Program-made: the position numbers and the translations under genes
Source: Chthoniobacterales bacterium
GTDB taxonomy: Bacteria; Verrucomicrobiota; Verrucomicrobiia; Chthoniobacterales; UBA10450
Assembly (NCBI GenBank): GCA_013695925.1
Contig: JACCZO010000073.1
Span: 1-25,112 of the forward strand
Reading direction: 5' to 3'
Length of the DNA: 25,112 nucleotides
Shown here: positions 1 through 6,097 of the stretch, piece by piece
How the letters are laid out: each line of letters starts with the position of its first letter
How positions within the stretch are numbered: the first letter of the stretch is position 1
Notes under the pieces: model-generated
What the model saw: only the letters and a program-made list of their open reading frames with translations
Database searches by the model: none
What the model was told of the DNA's origin: nothing

Positions 1-206
1 TCGCCGCGTTCCTCGAAAATTTCCCAGCCTTTCGGGCCGGCGATCTCGCTCAGCATCTGAACCGCTTCGGTGCGGGTGACCGGCTCGGAACGAATCGGCA
101 TGACGTCGCCGTGCCGCCGAATTTTCGGCGGCTGCCCTTCGCCAATGTGAAGATCGGATGCGCCTTCGTTGACGAGGATGTCGAAAAATTTATCTATGTA
201 AGGCAT
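1..206 (-). CDS. pilT: PilT-type twitching motility ATPase, N-terminal part (cut by window edge)
   Basis: The visible 68 codons start at an ATG (204-206 on the complement) and begin MPYIDKFFDILVNEGASDLH. They include the GASDLH(I/L) motif and the 'PKIRRHGDVMPI' strand of the PAS-like N-terminal domain of PilT/PilB secretion ATPases. PilT is a cytoplasmic hexameric ATPase that drives type IV pilus retraction. The Walker boxes lie outside the window. It is the second of two PilT-like genes in the same direction (the other ends at 711), so the pair was probably once adjacent in one operon before the intervening GxxExxY unit. No clear Shine-Dalgarno sequence precedes the ATG. The family call is firm. 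Whether it is PilT proper or a PilU-like paralog cannot be told from this part. Confidence 0.85.
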   Translation of the reverse strand, partial: MPYIDKFFDILVNEGASDLHIGEGQPPKIRRHGDVMPIRSEPVTRTEAVQMLSEIAGPKGWEIFEERG

Positions 207-248
207 ATTTGACCATGGATTGCATGGAGGATTGGGGACTTTTGAACC

Positions 249-277
249 ACGGATTACACGGATTTCACGGATGGGGA
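249..277 (+). repeat. Left copy of the 29-bp inverted repeat framing the GxxExxY gene
   Basis: This segment is the exact reverse complement of 680-708. It contains the nested words GGATTACACGG and GATTTCACGG, which repeat a short 'CGGAT' theme. It lies directly after the stop codon of the GxxExxY gene (279-281 on the complement). Confidence 0.9.
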
Positions 278-278
278 G

Positions 279-686
279 TCAAGCATGCAGGTCAGGTGGG
301 CTGGTGTCGGTTTCTGGCCCTGCGACGCGCTTCCAGGAAAGAGTGGCATTTTTGAAGTTGAGGAGTAATGCCAGTTTTAACTTTGTGATGTTTAGGTAGC
401 CGATCATTTGCGCAACGTGGGCTTCGGTAAAGGTCGAGACGACCTTTCCGTCCACGATGACGCGATCGTCGACGATCATGTCGGGAATAAGGTTGCCGAT
501 CATTTCGCCACGGAAGAAGACGGGATACGAGTTCTGCAAGGCGACGACGTGACCATTTCTTCGTAACTCGATCGCCATTGCGCGCTCATAGAGTTTCTCG
601 TCCAATCCGGGCTTGAGCTCATTCAACACCTCCATGGCAGCACCGATGATCGAACGACTCAGCTCCTCATGTATCAACTTCCCCAT
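279..686 (-). CDS. GxxExxY protein (PD-(D/E)XK-like family)
   Basis: This 135-residue protein matches the GxxExxY family (TIGR04256/PF13366), a small PD-(D/E)XK nuclease-fold family of unknown role. The signature is G27-LD-E30-KL-Y33. The nuclease-like core follows: D69 in 'IPDMIVDD', then a D79-G80-K81 triplet where relatives usually have E-x-K, then the hydrophobic strand LKLALLLNF near 103-111. The length is typical. The ATG (684-686) lies inside the right inverted repeat, and the stop lies beside the left one, so the gene fills the interval between the repeats. No Shine-Dalgarno sequence is visible ahead of the ATG. The position between two co-directional pilT genes suggests insertion. 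The family call is firm; the function and any nuclease activity are unknown. Confidence 0.85.
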   Translation of the reverse strand: MGKLIHEELSRSIIGAAMEVLNELKPGLDEKLYERAMAIELRRNGHVVALQNSYPVFFRGEMIGNLIPDMIVDDRVIVDGKVVSTFTEAHVAQMIGYLNITKLKLALLLNFKNATLSWKRVAGPETDTSPPDLHA

Positions 687-721
687 CCGTGAAATCCGTG
701 TAATCCGTAGTCAACTTCCCC
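674..721. repeat. 11-bp direct repeat TCAACTTCCCC flanking the right inverted repeat
   Basis: TCAACTTCCCC occurs at 674-684 and again at 711-721, a spacing of 37 bases. The second copy forms the last codons and stop of pilT. The first forms codons 2-5 of the GxxExxY gene. The repeat could be a target duplication or the trace of a short tandem duplication. Confidence 0.8.
680..708 (-). repeat. Right copy of the 29-bp inverted repeat, overlapping the GxxExxY start codon
   Basis: It pairs perfectly over 29 bases with 249-277 and includes 'ATCCGTGAAATCCGTG'. The pairing stops at 709, where A faces a G-type base in the left copy. It covers the GxxExxY ATG at 684-686 and ends three bases before the stop codon of the upstream pilT gene (711-713). 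Confidence 0.9.
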
Positions 722-1820
722 GTTTCTTGACGTGTTCGCGCATCGCGAGTTTTTGCTCGGCGCGGCTGCACGCTTCTTCGGCACTGATCAAGCCCTGGTC
801 GAAAAGTTGCGCGAGCGAGTCGTCCATCAGCCGCATCCCCTGTTTCCTGCCGGTCTGGATGATGCCGGGCAGCATAAAAGTTTTCGCTTCGCGGATGACG
901 TTCGCGACCGCGGGAGAATTCGTCAGGACTTCGAGCGCCAGGACCCGGCCCTTGCCGTCGAGGCGCGGGACGAGCTGCTGGCTGATGACGCCGCGGAGCG
1001 ATTCACTCACCATGACGCGGATCTGGTCCTGTTGATCGACCGGGAAAACATCGAGCAAGCGGTCAAGGGTGCGGGAAGCGTTACTGGTGTGGAGCGTCCC
1101 GAGCACCAGGTGACCGGTTTCCGAGGCGGTGATGGCGAGTGAGATGGTTTCCAAGTCGCGCATTTCTCCCACCATGATCACGTCGGGATCTTCCCGGAGC
1201 GATCCGCGCAGGGCGGCTCCAAACGATTTGGTATGGGTGTGAACTTCGCGCTGGGTGATGTGACAGCCTTTCGGCTGGAAGACATATTCGATAGGGTCTT
1301 CGAGGGTGATGATGTGCTCTTTCCGCTCGATGTTCACCTGCTCCACAAGCGACGCCAGGGTGGTCGATTTTCCGCTGCCGACGGAGCCGGTGACGAGGAT
1401 GAGGCCATTGTGAAAACGGGTCAGCAGTTTCAGGCTCTCCGGCAGACCGAGCTCATCCATCGTCCGCACTTTGGTGCTGATAATGCGAAAGACGATGTCG
1501 GTCCCAAGCCTTTGCCTGACGACGCTGGTGCGGAAGCGGCCGAATTCAGTCGCGTAGGCAAAATCAACGTCGCCGCGCTCGGCCAGTTGTTTGCGCTGCA
1601 GCTCGGTGAGAAAGCCGGCCGCGAGCGCCGCCGTGTCGTCAGCGGTGAGCTTCGGCGCGTCTGGCCAGATCGGCTGGAGAATGCCGTAGAGCCGCCAGAT
1701 CGGCTGGGCATTGACCCCGAGGTGAATATCGGAAGCACCGTTCTGCTGCCCGATCTCGAGATATTGATCGACGTGCGGTGCGGCGGGCGTGGGAGAGGCA
1801 GTGGAAGTTTCAGCGAGCAT
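711..1820 (-). CDS. pilT: PilT-family type IV pilus retraction ATPase
   Basis: This 369-residue protein is a secretion ATPase of the PilT branch. In order: the N-terminal GASDIHL motif (28-34); Walker A GSVGSGKST (145-153), where V replaces the usual T in GPTGSGKST; the Asp box LEDPIEYVF (173-181); Walker B-region DPDVIMVGEMRD (211-222); the His box HLVLGTLHT (237-245); and a C-terminal PAVANVIRE segment (303-311) matching the AIRNLIRE element needed for retraction. The length fits PilT (about 345-370). The first 16 residues are an extra Ala/Thr/Pro-rich tail. A GAGG lies about 10 bases ahead of the ATG. It is followed downstream by the GxxExxY cassette and a second PilT. Confidence 0.93.
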   Translation of the reverse strand: MLAETSTASPTPAAPHVDQYLEIGQQNGASDIHLGVNAQPIWRLYGILQPIWPDAPKLTADDTAALAAGFLTELQRKQLAERGDVDFAYATEFGRFRTSVVRQRLGTDIVFRIISTKVRTMDELGLPESLKLLTRFHNGLILVTGSVGSGKSTTLASLVEQVNIERKEHIITLEDPIEYVFQPKGCHITQREVHTHTKSFGAALRGSLREDPDVIMVGEMRDLETISLAITASETGHLVLGTLHTSNASRTLDRLLDVFPVDQQDQIRVMVSESLRGVISQQLVPRLDGKGRVLALEVLTNSPAVANVIREAKTFMLPGIIQTGRKQGMRLMDDSLAQLFDQGLISAEEACSRAEQKLAMREHVKKRGS

Positions 1821-1876
1821 GCGGAAGCGGCCTCAGAGAATAGGCAACCGCTTCCCGGGCGTAAACGGAAATTCCG

Positions 1877-2311
1877 CTACCAGCGGCTCGCCCTGCCCTG
1901 CGCGCCACCTTCCCTGCCGCCTTCCTTTCCACCTTCCTTGCCACCTTTCTTCGCCGCCTGCTTCGCAAAATAACTGACCACCATCGGCTGGACCAAAGTG
2001 ATCCCGAATTTCAACAGCCCAAGGATCGCGCCTGATCCAAGCAGAGTCTTGTTCGCCGAAGCCATTTTCTTGCCGCCGCCCCCGACGTAAATTTTTTGCG
2101 GCCGCGCCCGCAGTAGCGCAAGGCCGAGACCGATGGCGAGCGCGGCCCCCACCCAGAGAACGGTGTTGCTTTGGAAGGCCCTTCGCAGTTTACGGGGGAA
2201 ATCCAGCTCAAAGCGGATCCCGCTCAGGTCGCGCACGACCAGCTCGCGCGAGCGGACGATCTTCTGGCGCAACTCTATCGGCGTTTCGTCTGGTCCAGGT
2301 TTTTCAGCCAT
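1877..2311 (-). CDS. Hypothetical membrane protein with Lys/Gly/Glu-rich repeat tail (third gene of a YqjDE-like module)
   Basis: The protein has 144 residues. An N-terminal amphipathic part (1-48) is followed by a transmembrane helix near 51-68 (VLWVGAALAIGLGLALL), a basic loop, a second hydrophobic stretch near 89-115, and a tail KKGGKEGGKEGGREGG (121-136). I do not recognise a named family. A GAGGA sequence stands 7-8 bases ahead of the ATG at 2309-2311. The gene overlaps the 3' end of the upstream YqjE-like gene by 37 bases, which implies coupled translation. In enterobacteria the yqjD-yqjE pair is followed by a third small gene, yqjK, in an equivalent position; homology to yqjK is not shown here. 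A role at the inner membrane alongside its neighbours is inferred from context only. Confidence 0.7.
   Translation of the reverse strand: MAEKPGPDETPIELRQKIVRSRELVVRDLSGIRFELDFPRKLRRAFQSNTVLWVGAALAIGLGLALLRARPQKIYVGGGGKKMASANKTLLGSGAILGLLKFGITLVQPMVVSYFAKQAAKKGGKEGGKEGGREGGAQGRASRW
1905..1956 (-). repeat. Imperfect 12-bp tandem repeat coding Gly-Gly-Lys-Glu
   Basis: On the complement, units of the form GGCAAGGAAGGT / GGAAAGGAAGGC / GGCAGGGAAGGT follow one another and encode the GGKE/GGRE tail of the gene ending at 1877. The tract is purine-rich on the coding strand. Confidence 0.75.
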
Positions 2312-2700
2312 TCAGTATCCTCTTTCAAAACGCTCGTGGTATCGGAGAAAATGGGATGCTTCAAGGTGCCGCGCGCGACCATCAGGCAGACCAGCGCGAT
2401 TGCGAAATGGATCAGGGCCACGACCAGCGCGACCCAGATCCAGGAAACCCCGAGCAGATGCGCAATCCCCACGATTGCAAACACCATCAGGTAAACAAAG
2501 CCGAGCAATGACAGGACAAGCGCCCCGACCGCGCAGACCAGCGCCATCACGAGGTGGCGGAAGCCCGCCTTGGATTCGCTGGCAGCGAGTTTGACCCGAC
2601 TTTCGACAAAGCGCGTCAGCGACGCGATCAGCGATGTCAGGTTTTGCCGCAACCCGCGATGTCCGGCGGGATTACGGAGCGGCATGGAGCCTTCCGCCAT
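2275..2700 (-). CDS. Phage-holin-superfamily / YqjE-like membrane protein (DUF1469)
   Basis: The protein has 141 residues. A basic soluble N-terminus with an amphipathic helix (about 18-45, 'LTSLIASLTRFVESRVKLAASESK') leads into two long hydrophobic segments near 50-75 and 80-108, then a charged C-terminus. This layout and the residues match the DUF1469/YqjE (Holin-X) family of inner-membrane proteins, often linked with stationary phase and stress. It lies 10 bases downstream of the DUF883 (YqjD-like) gene, as in yqjD-yqjE of E. coli, and overlaps the next gene by 37 bases. There is no evidence for lytic holin function. Family call good, precise role unknown. Confidence 0.8.
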   Translation of the reverse strand: MAEGSMPLRNPAGHRGLRQNLTSLIASLTRFVESRVKLAASESKAGFRHLVMALVCAVGALVLSLLGFVYLMVFAIVGIAHLLGVSWIWVALVVALIHFAIALVCLMVARGTLKHPIFSDTTSVLKEDTEWLKNLDQTKRR

Positions 2701-2710
2701 CGATTCGCGA

Positions 2711-2998
2711 CTAACGACGGAAAATCAGCCCGAGCACAAAGCCGATACCCAGCGCGCTAAAAACCGCCTTGGTCGGATTGTCCCGCACGTACTGTTCGGT
2801 GTCGTCCTGGAAAGTGCGCACTCGGTCGGTCGCGTCGTTCCAGACTTCCTCGGCCCGGCCGCGATACTGGTCGGCCACCGCGCCTGCCGCTGATTTGAAT
2901 TCTTCCGCGGCCTTGCGCGCGTGGGTGCTTCCGCTCTCGACTTTCTCCTCCGCCGGGGACGGGGTGGATGCGCTCTCTGTTTGATTTTCTTCAGCCAT
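2711..2998 (-). CDS. YqjD/ElaB-like DUF883 protein, C-terminal tail-anchored
   Basis: I place the start at the ATG at 2996-2998, because AAGGAG stands about 6 bases upstream and the product (95 residues) then matches DUF883 in length. The frame stays open to 3139, but that extension is a Lys/Arg/Ser-rich stretch with no family match. The protein has an acidic N-terminus, an amphipathic helix (about 27-70), then the diagnostic tail 'YVRDNPTKAVF' (70-80) running into one membrane helix and ending GLIFRR. E. coli relatives YqjD, ElaB and YgaM anchor at the inner membrane by this tail and bind ribosomes in stationary phase. It is first in a three-gene set with the YqjE-like gene and lies downstream of infA. 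Confidence 0.82.
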   Translation of the reverse strand: MAEENQTESASTPSPAEEKVESGSTHARKAAEEFKSAAGAVADQYRGRAEEVWNDATDRVRTFQDDTEQYVRDNPTKAVFSALGIGFVLGLIFRR

Positions 2999-3143
2999 AT
3001 TCTTCTCCTTGGTTGAGACCGCCGATTTCCGGCCGGTCGGTTTCCGTCTCTTCGACGGTGAATTTTTCTTCTCTGGAGATACGGAACTGGAGGGCGCCTT
3101 GCGCTTACGATTTTCGCGATCGGCGTTACCCTCGGCCACGGAA

Positions 3144-3362
3144 TTACTTGGCCCGGAAAATAATCCGCGCCTTGGTCAGGTCGTAGGGTGACAATTCGAC
3201 CTCTACTTTGTCGCCCGGCACGATGCGGATAAAATGTTTTCGCATCTTGCCGGAGATGTGGGCGAGGACATTACGCTGCCCGGCGAGATCAACCCGGAAC
3301 ATGGTGCCCGGCAACACTTGCGTCACCGTGCCTTCCGTCACGATCTGCTCCTCCTTCGGCAT
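3144..3362 (-). CDS. infA: Translation initiation factor IF-1
   Basis: The 72-residue product is a full-length IF-1: an OB-fold beginning MPKEEQIVTEGTV, with the conserved LPGTMFRVDL (17-26), 'VLAHISGKMRKHFIRI' (32-47) and 'PGDKVEVELSPYDLTKARI' (49-67). IF-1 binds the 30S A site during initiation. The length is exactly that of the family. It lies 46 bases downstream of the DCC-LMF gene and upstream of the DUF883 gene, and is not in the ribosomal-protein cluster used by many bacteria. No obvious Shine-Dalgarno sequence precedes the ATG. One copy of the CGTTAGGC word lies in its leader (3377-3384). Confidence 0.96.
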   Translation of the reverse strand: MPKEEQIVTEGTVTQVLPGTMFRVDLAGQRNVLAHISGKMRKHFIRIVPGDKVEVELSPYDLTKARIIFRAK

Positions 3363-3376
3363 GGCAGAAGTATAAC

Positions 3377-3384
3377 GCCTAACG
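3377..3384 (-). other. CGTTAGGC word, copy 1
   Basis: Read on the complement. It is the only copy outside coding sequence, in the 46-base gap upstream of infA, and the only one with C rather than T just before the core. Confidence 0.6.
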
Positions 3385-3408
3385 GGCAGTTCTCAAGTCG
3401 CGCGCCGC

Positions 3409-5259
3409 TCATTCGCCGCGCCTCGAGACGACCGGGAGATAAACCCGCTCATCCTCGCGCCGCCACCAGGCGCCGGTTTGCGCGTGCTCCACGCGGCTAC
3501 TGAAGTGGTAACGATAGATGTTGGCCCGCAGATAACGCGGCGGATTTTCTGGGAAAGGATTTTTGCCTAACAATGACACGACGTCGGGCGAATTTTCGAG
3601 CAGTCGCAGGACCAGGCCGATGAACCACGGGTTTTGCCGCACGTCGCTCAAGGCCGCGAACCACATCTGCCAATCCAACCGCGGCTGGTGCGGCTCGACA
3701 AACGCGGGCCGGCGATCGAGCGGGCCCGGCTTCCATTTAAACTCGTATGCTTTCCATCCGATTCCGTTCTCGCTGCCCTCGATCACGATCTCGGGACGTT
3801 CCTTCGTCATGACGCGGAAGAGCCCGTAGCCATTCACGATTCGAAAAGGCGAAACGGCGCTATAAAGCGACGCCAGCGCTGGTGGCCAGATTAGATCCGG
3901 TTTGAAGCCGTTGCCGATGAGGAGAGCGTTCAGCGGCATCGTTAGGGCAATGACTACAGCGGGCGCCCAGACCAGCCCCCGCCGGCCGACTAGGATCGGA
4001 CTCGTTAGGCGCCGGCCGGGCCAGGCGGCGTCGTCGATTAGGAGCAGGCAAAGCGCGAGGGTGAGGAGATTAAAGAAAGCGTAGTTGCCGGTTAGCCCGA
4101 TGGCGAGCTGCAGCAAAATAAGCAAACCGCAGCCAACCAGACGCAGGTGTCGCGGCAACCAAATCAGAAACGGCGCGCTAATTTCAATACCGAGTACCGC
4201 CGCGGTCGAGAAATGCTTCAGACCCTCGGGCAATTTATCGGCCCACCAGCCCAGCACCGTTGGGAGCGGCTGCGTCCAGTAGTGGTAGTCGAGCGCGCTC
4301 AGGTTCAACCACGACGCGTCGCCGCTCGTCAGCTTCACGACGCCGGACATCAGCATCAGTTTGAAAAGAAGAAATCGGAGAAGAAAAAGCCCCGGGCGCG
4401 AAAGCGGCGCGGGCCGATCGTGCCGCGGCCACCAGCGCCAGGGAGCGAAAAAAATCGCCAGGAATCCCGTCTCGAGCAGCAGGATGTCCCATTGGAAACT
4501 GAAGAACGTCTGGCCCGCGACGGTGAGCGAAAGATAGAACGCACCCAGGAGCACGAGGCAAAGCGCCGGTACGATCTCGGCGATCAGGAGCGCGGAGAGG
4601 ACCGCGCCAGCTCCGCAAAGAAAATGGAGAAAAGCGTTGCTGGAGTTGAGCCAGCAAAGCGTCGGCAGGACAAGCCACGCGCGTGGGCCAAGCTGCGCCC
4701 CGGCGGCCTCCAGAAACTGCGGAAGCGGGAGGATGCCGCGCGCACCGATCAACCCATCCGCCTGCAGCCAGAAGGAAAGAAAAGCGATCAGGTAAATGGC
4801 CCCGAGCGCGCGCAGGAACCAACTGCGCGCCCGGAAGTAAGTCGGCTGTCGAACATCATTTCCCCACAAGAGCCAGGTGAAGCGACCGGCCAAGTCGCGC
4901 TGCCCGGCGATGAAGCGATAGGCAAATTCCGAGACGGCGGCAAAACCGGGTAGATGCTCGTAACTCCATCGATTGAGCGGGCGTCCGCCTGCGCCTAACG
5001 AACGAAAAACCGCCGCCGCGCCACTCCAGACCCTGCCGTCCGGTTCGATCAACTTGACCGCGCGCTCAAACTCCGCGCGCGGCACTTCGGGAAAACGCGC
5101 AGCCGCTTCCTGCAACGGCTGATATTCGACGGCGTCGCCGGTTTCCTCACGCCACCGCTCGATCCAGAGTTTGCAGAAGCCGCAATCGCCGTCGTAAACC
5201 AGAAGCGGCTTCGAAGGCGGATGGGCAACCTGATGCATCGAGCCGGACGACGGGTTCAA
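3409..5259 (-). CDS. DCC-thioredoxin-like domain fused to lipase maturation factor (LMF) membrane protein
   Basis: The 616-residue protein joins two families. Residues 17-125 are a DCC/DUF393 domain with the motif D23-G-D-C26-G-F-C29, a thioredoxin-like CxxC arrangement. Residues about 145-450 carry many membrane helices. Residues about 455-616 match the soluble tail of lipase maturation factor proteins (YGLFRVMTKERPEIVIEG, then a W-rich 'GIGWKAYEFKWKPGP' segment). In animals LMF1 helps fold lipases in the ER; the role in bacteria is not established. The start is a TTG at 5257-5259, supported by an AGGAAA about 8 bases upstream that overlaps the xthA stop codon, which implies coupling. A redox role in folding secreted proteins is inferred from the fusion. 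Two copies of the CGTTAGGC word lie inside. Confidence 0.85.
   Translation of the reverse strand: MNPSSGSMHQVAHPPSKPLLVYDGDCGFCKLWIERWREETGDAVEYQPLQEAAARFPEVPRAEFERAVKLIEPDGRVWSGAAAVFRSLGAGGRPLNRWSYEHLPGFAAVSEFAYRFIAGQRDLAGRFTWLLWGNDVRQPTYFRARSWFLRALGAIYLIAFLSFWLQADGLIGARGILPLPQFLEAAGAQLGPRAWLVLPTLCWLNSSNAFLHFLCGAGAVLSALLIAEIVPALCLVLLGAFYLSLTVAGQTFFSFQWDILLLETGFLAIFFAPWRWWPRHDRPAPLSRPGLFLLRFLLFKLMLMSGVVKLTSGDASWLNLSALDYHYWTQPLPTVLGWWADKLPEGLKHFSTAAVLGIEISAPFLIWLPRHLRLVGCGLLILLQLAIGLTGNYAFFNLLTLALCLLLIDDAAWPGRRLTSPILVGRRGLVWAPAVVIALTMPLNALLIGNGFKPDLIWPPALASLYSAVSPFRIVNGYGLFRVMTKERPEIVIEGSENGIGWKAYEFKWKPGPLDRRPAFVEPHQPRLDWQMWFAALSDVRQNPWFIGLVLRLLENSPDVVSLLGKNPFPENPPRYLRANIYRYHFSSRVEHAQTGAWWRREDERVYLPVVSRRGE
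4002..4010 (+). other. TCGTTAGGC word, copy 2
   Basis: It lies inside the DCC-LMF gene and is read there on the complement as R-L-T-S, using the rare CTA codon. Confidence 0.6.
4993..5001 (-). other. TCGTTAGGC word, copy 3
   Basis: It lies in the DCC-LMF gene in the coding orientation, as TCG TTA GGC (Ser-Leu-Gly). The rare TTA leucine codon stands out in this gene. Confidence 0.6.
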
Positions 5260-5268
5260 GTTTGTTTC

Positions 5269-6039
5269 CTAATCTGAAAACTCGGCCCAGACCGGCGCGT
5301 GATCCGACGGCTCTTTCCCTTTGCGCATGTCGCGCGCCACGCCGGCAGCGCTGCACCGGGCCGCCAGTTCGCTCCCGGCAAGAATCGCATCGATCCTCAG
5401 GCCGCGGTTTTTCGGGAAAGCGAGCATGCGATAATCCCACCAGCTGAAAATCCCCGGCTCCGGATGATGCAAGCGGAGCGTATCCGCCAGGCCGAGCTCA
5501 CCGAGGGCGCGAAAAGCGGCGCGCTCCTCCTCCGAACACATGATCGCGCCGTGCCAGAGCGCCGGATCTTGCACATCTTCGTCGTTAGGCGCGACGTTGA
5601 AGTCGCCGCAGACCACGACCCGCTCGAGGGCGTCTTCCTTCTCGCGCAGGCAGGTCGTTAGGCGACGATACCATTCCAGCTTGTACTGGTAAGCGGTTGA
5701 CCCGACCGCCTGACCGTTCGGTGCGTAGATGCAGATCACGCGCGCATCGCCCACCGTGGCTGCGATGATGCGGGCCTGCGCGTCCTCGACTTCGTCGCAA
5801 AAACCCATCCGCACCTCGCGCGGCTCTTCTTTCGCGAGGATCGCCACCCCGTTATAGGACTTCTGTCCGTGGAAAACCGACGCATAACCCCCATCGCGCA
5901 GAGTCGCAGCCGGGAATTGTTCGTCAGTGCATTTCGTTTCCTGCAGGCAAACGACATCGGGACTCGCCTCGCGCAGCCAAAGCAACAGGCGCTCTTCCCG
6001 TTTGCGCAAGGAGTTGATGTTCCAGGACGCGATCTTCAA
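5269..6039 (-). CDS. xthA: Exodeoxyribonuclease III (AP endonuclease)
   Basis: With the start at TTG (6037-6039) the protein has 256 residues and begins (M)KIASWNINSLRKR, the usual exo III N-terminus. Family motifs follow: LQETKC (32-37, catalytic Glu), SYNGVAIL, ICIYAPNG, CGDFNVAPNDEDV (144-156), NRGLRIDAIL and EPSDHAPVWAEF (with the catalytic Asp-His pair). It repairs abasic sites and degrades dsDNA 3' to 5' in the cytoplasm. The frame stays open to an ATG at 6072, but that adds 11 residues from the REP-like hairpin and no family sequence. No Shine-Dalgarno sequence is visible before the TTG. It ends 9 bases before the DCC-LMF start. Two copies of the CGTTAGGC word lie inside, 73 bases apart. 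Confidence 0.93.
   Translation of the reverse strand: MKIASWNINSLRKREERLLLWLREASPDVVCLQETKCTDEQFPAATLRDGGYASVFHGQKSYNGVAILAKEEPREVRMGFCDEVEDAQARIIAATVGDARVICIYAPNGQAVGSTAYQYKLEWYRRLTTCLREKEDALERVVVCGDFNVAPNDEDVQDPALWHGAIMCSEEERAAFRALGELGLADTLRLHHPEPGIFSWWDYRMLAFPKNRGLRIDAILAGSELAARCSAAGVARDMRKGKEPSDHAPVWAEFSD
5582..5590 (+). other. TCGTTAGGC word, copy 4
   Basis: In xthA, read on the complement in the phase giving A-P-N-D, beside the catalytic GDFNVAPND motif. Confidence 0.6.
5655..5663 (+). other. TCGTTAGGC word, copy 5
   Basis: In xthA, 73 bases from copy 4 in the same orientation, read in the phase giving R-L-T-T. Confidence 0.6.
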
Positions 6040-6041
6040 AG

Positions 6042-6097
6042 GTAGCGCAAGCTTCCAGCTTGCATGACCCACAGCGCAAGCCGGAAGCTCGCGCTAC
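6042..6097. repeat. REP-like double-hairpin inverted repeat
   Basis: Arms 6042-6063 and 6076-6097 are each 22 bases and pair at 20 of 22 positions around a 12-base centre. The left arm holds its own hairpin, GCAAGCT-TCC-AGCTTGC (6047-6063), and the right arm a degenerate one. This is the layout of a paired REP element. It overlaps the stop codon of the beta-CASP nuclease gene and ends 2 bases before the TTG start of xthA, so it is placed to affect mRNA stability or coupling between them. Confidence 0.75.

Noticed and set aside
249..708. Classical insertion sequence
   Set aside because: There are inverted repeats but no transposase; the only gene is GxxExxY, so it is reported as a cassette and not as an IS.
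2999..3139. N-terminal extension of the DUF883 gene
   Set aside because: AAGGAG precedes the internal ATG at 2998 and the extension is a basic low-complexity stretch without family similarity.
4147..4953. 268-codon plus-strand frame opposite the DCC-LMF gene
   Set aside because: Its translation is a low-complexity Arg/Glu/Lys mix typical of an antisense shadow; the opposite strand has a clear two-domain protein.
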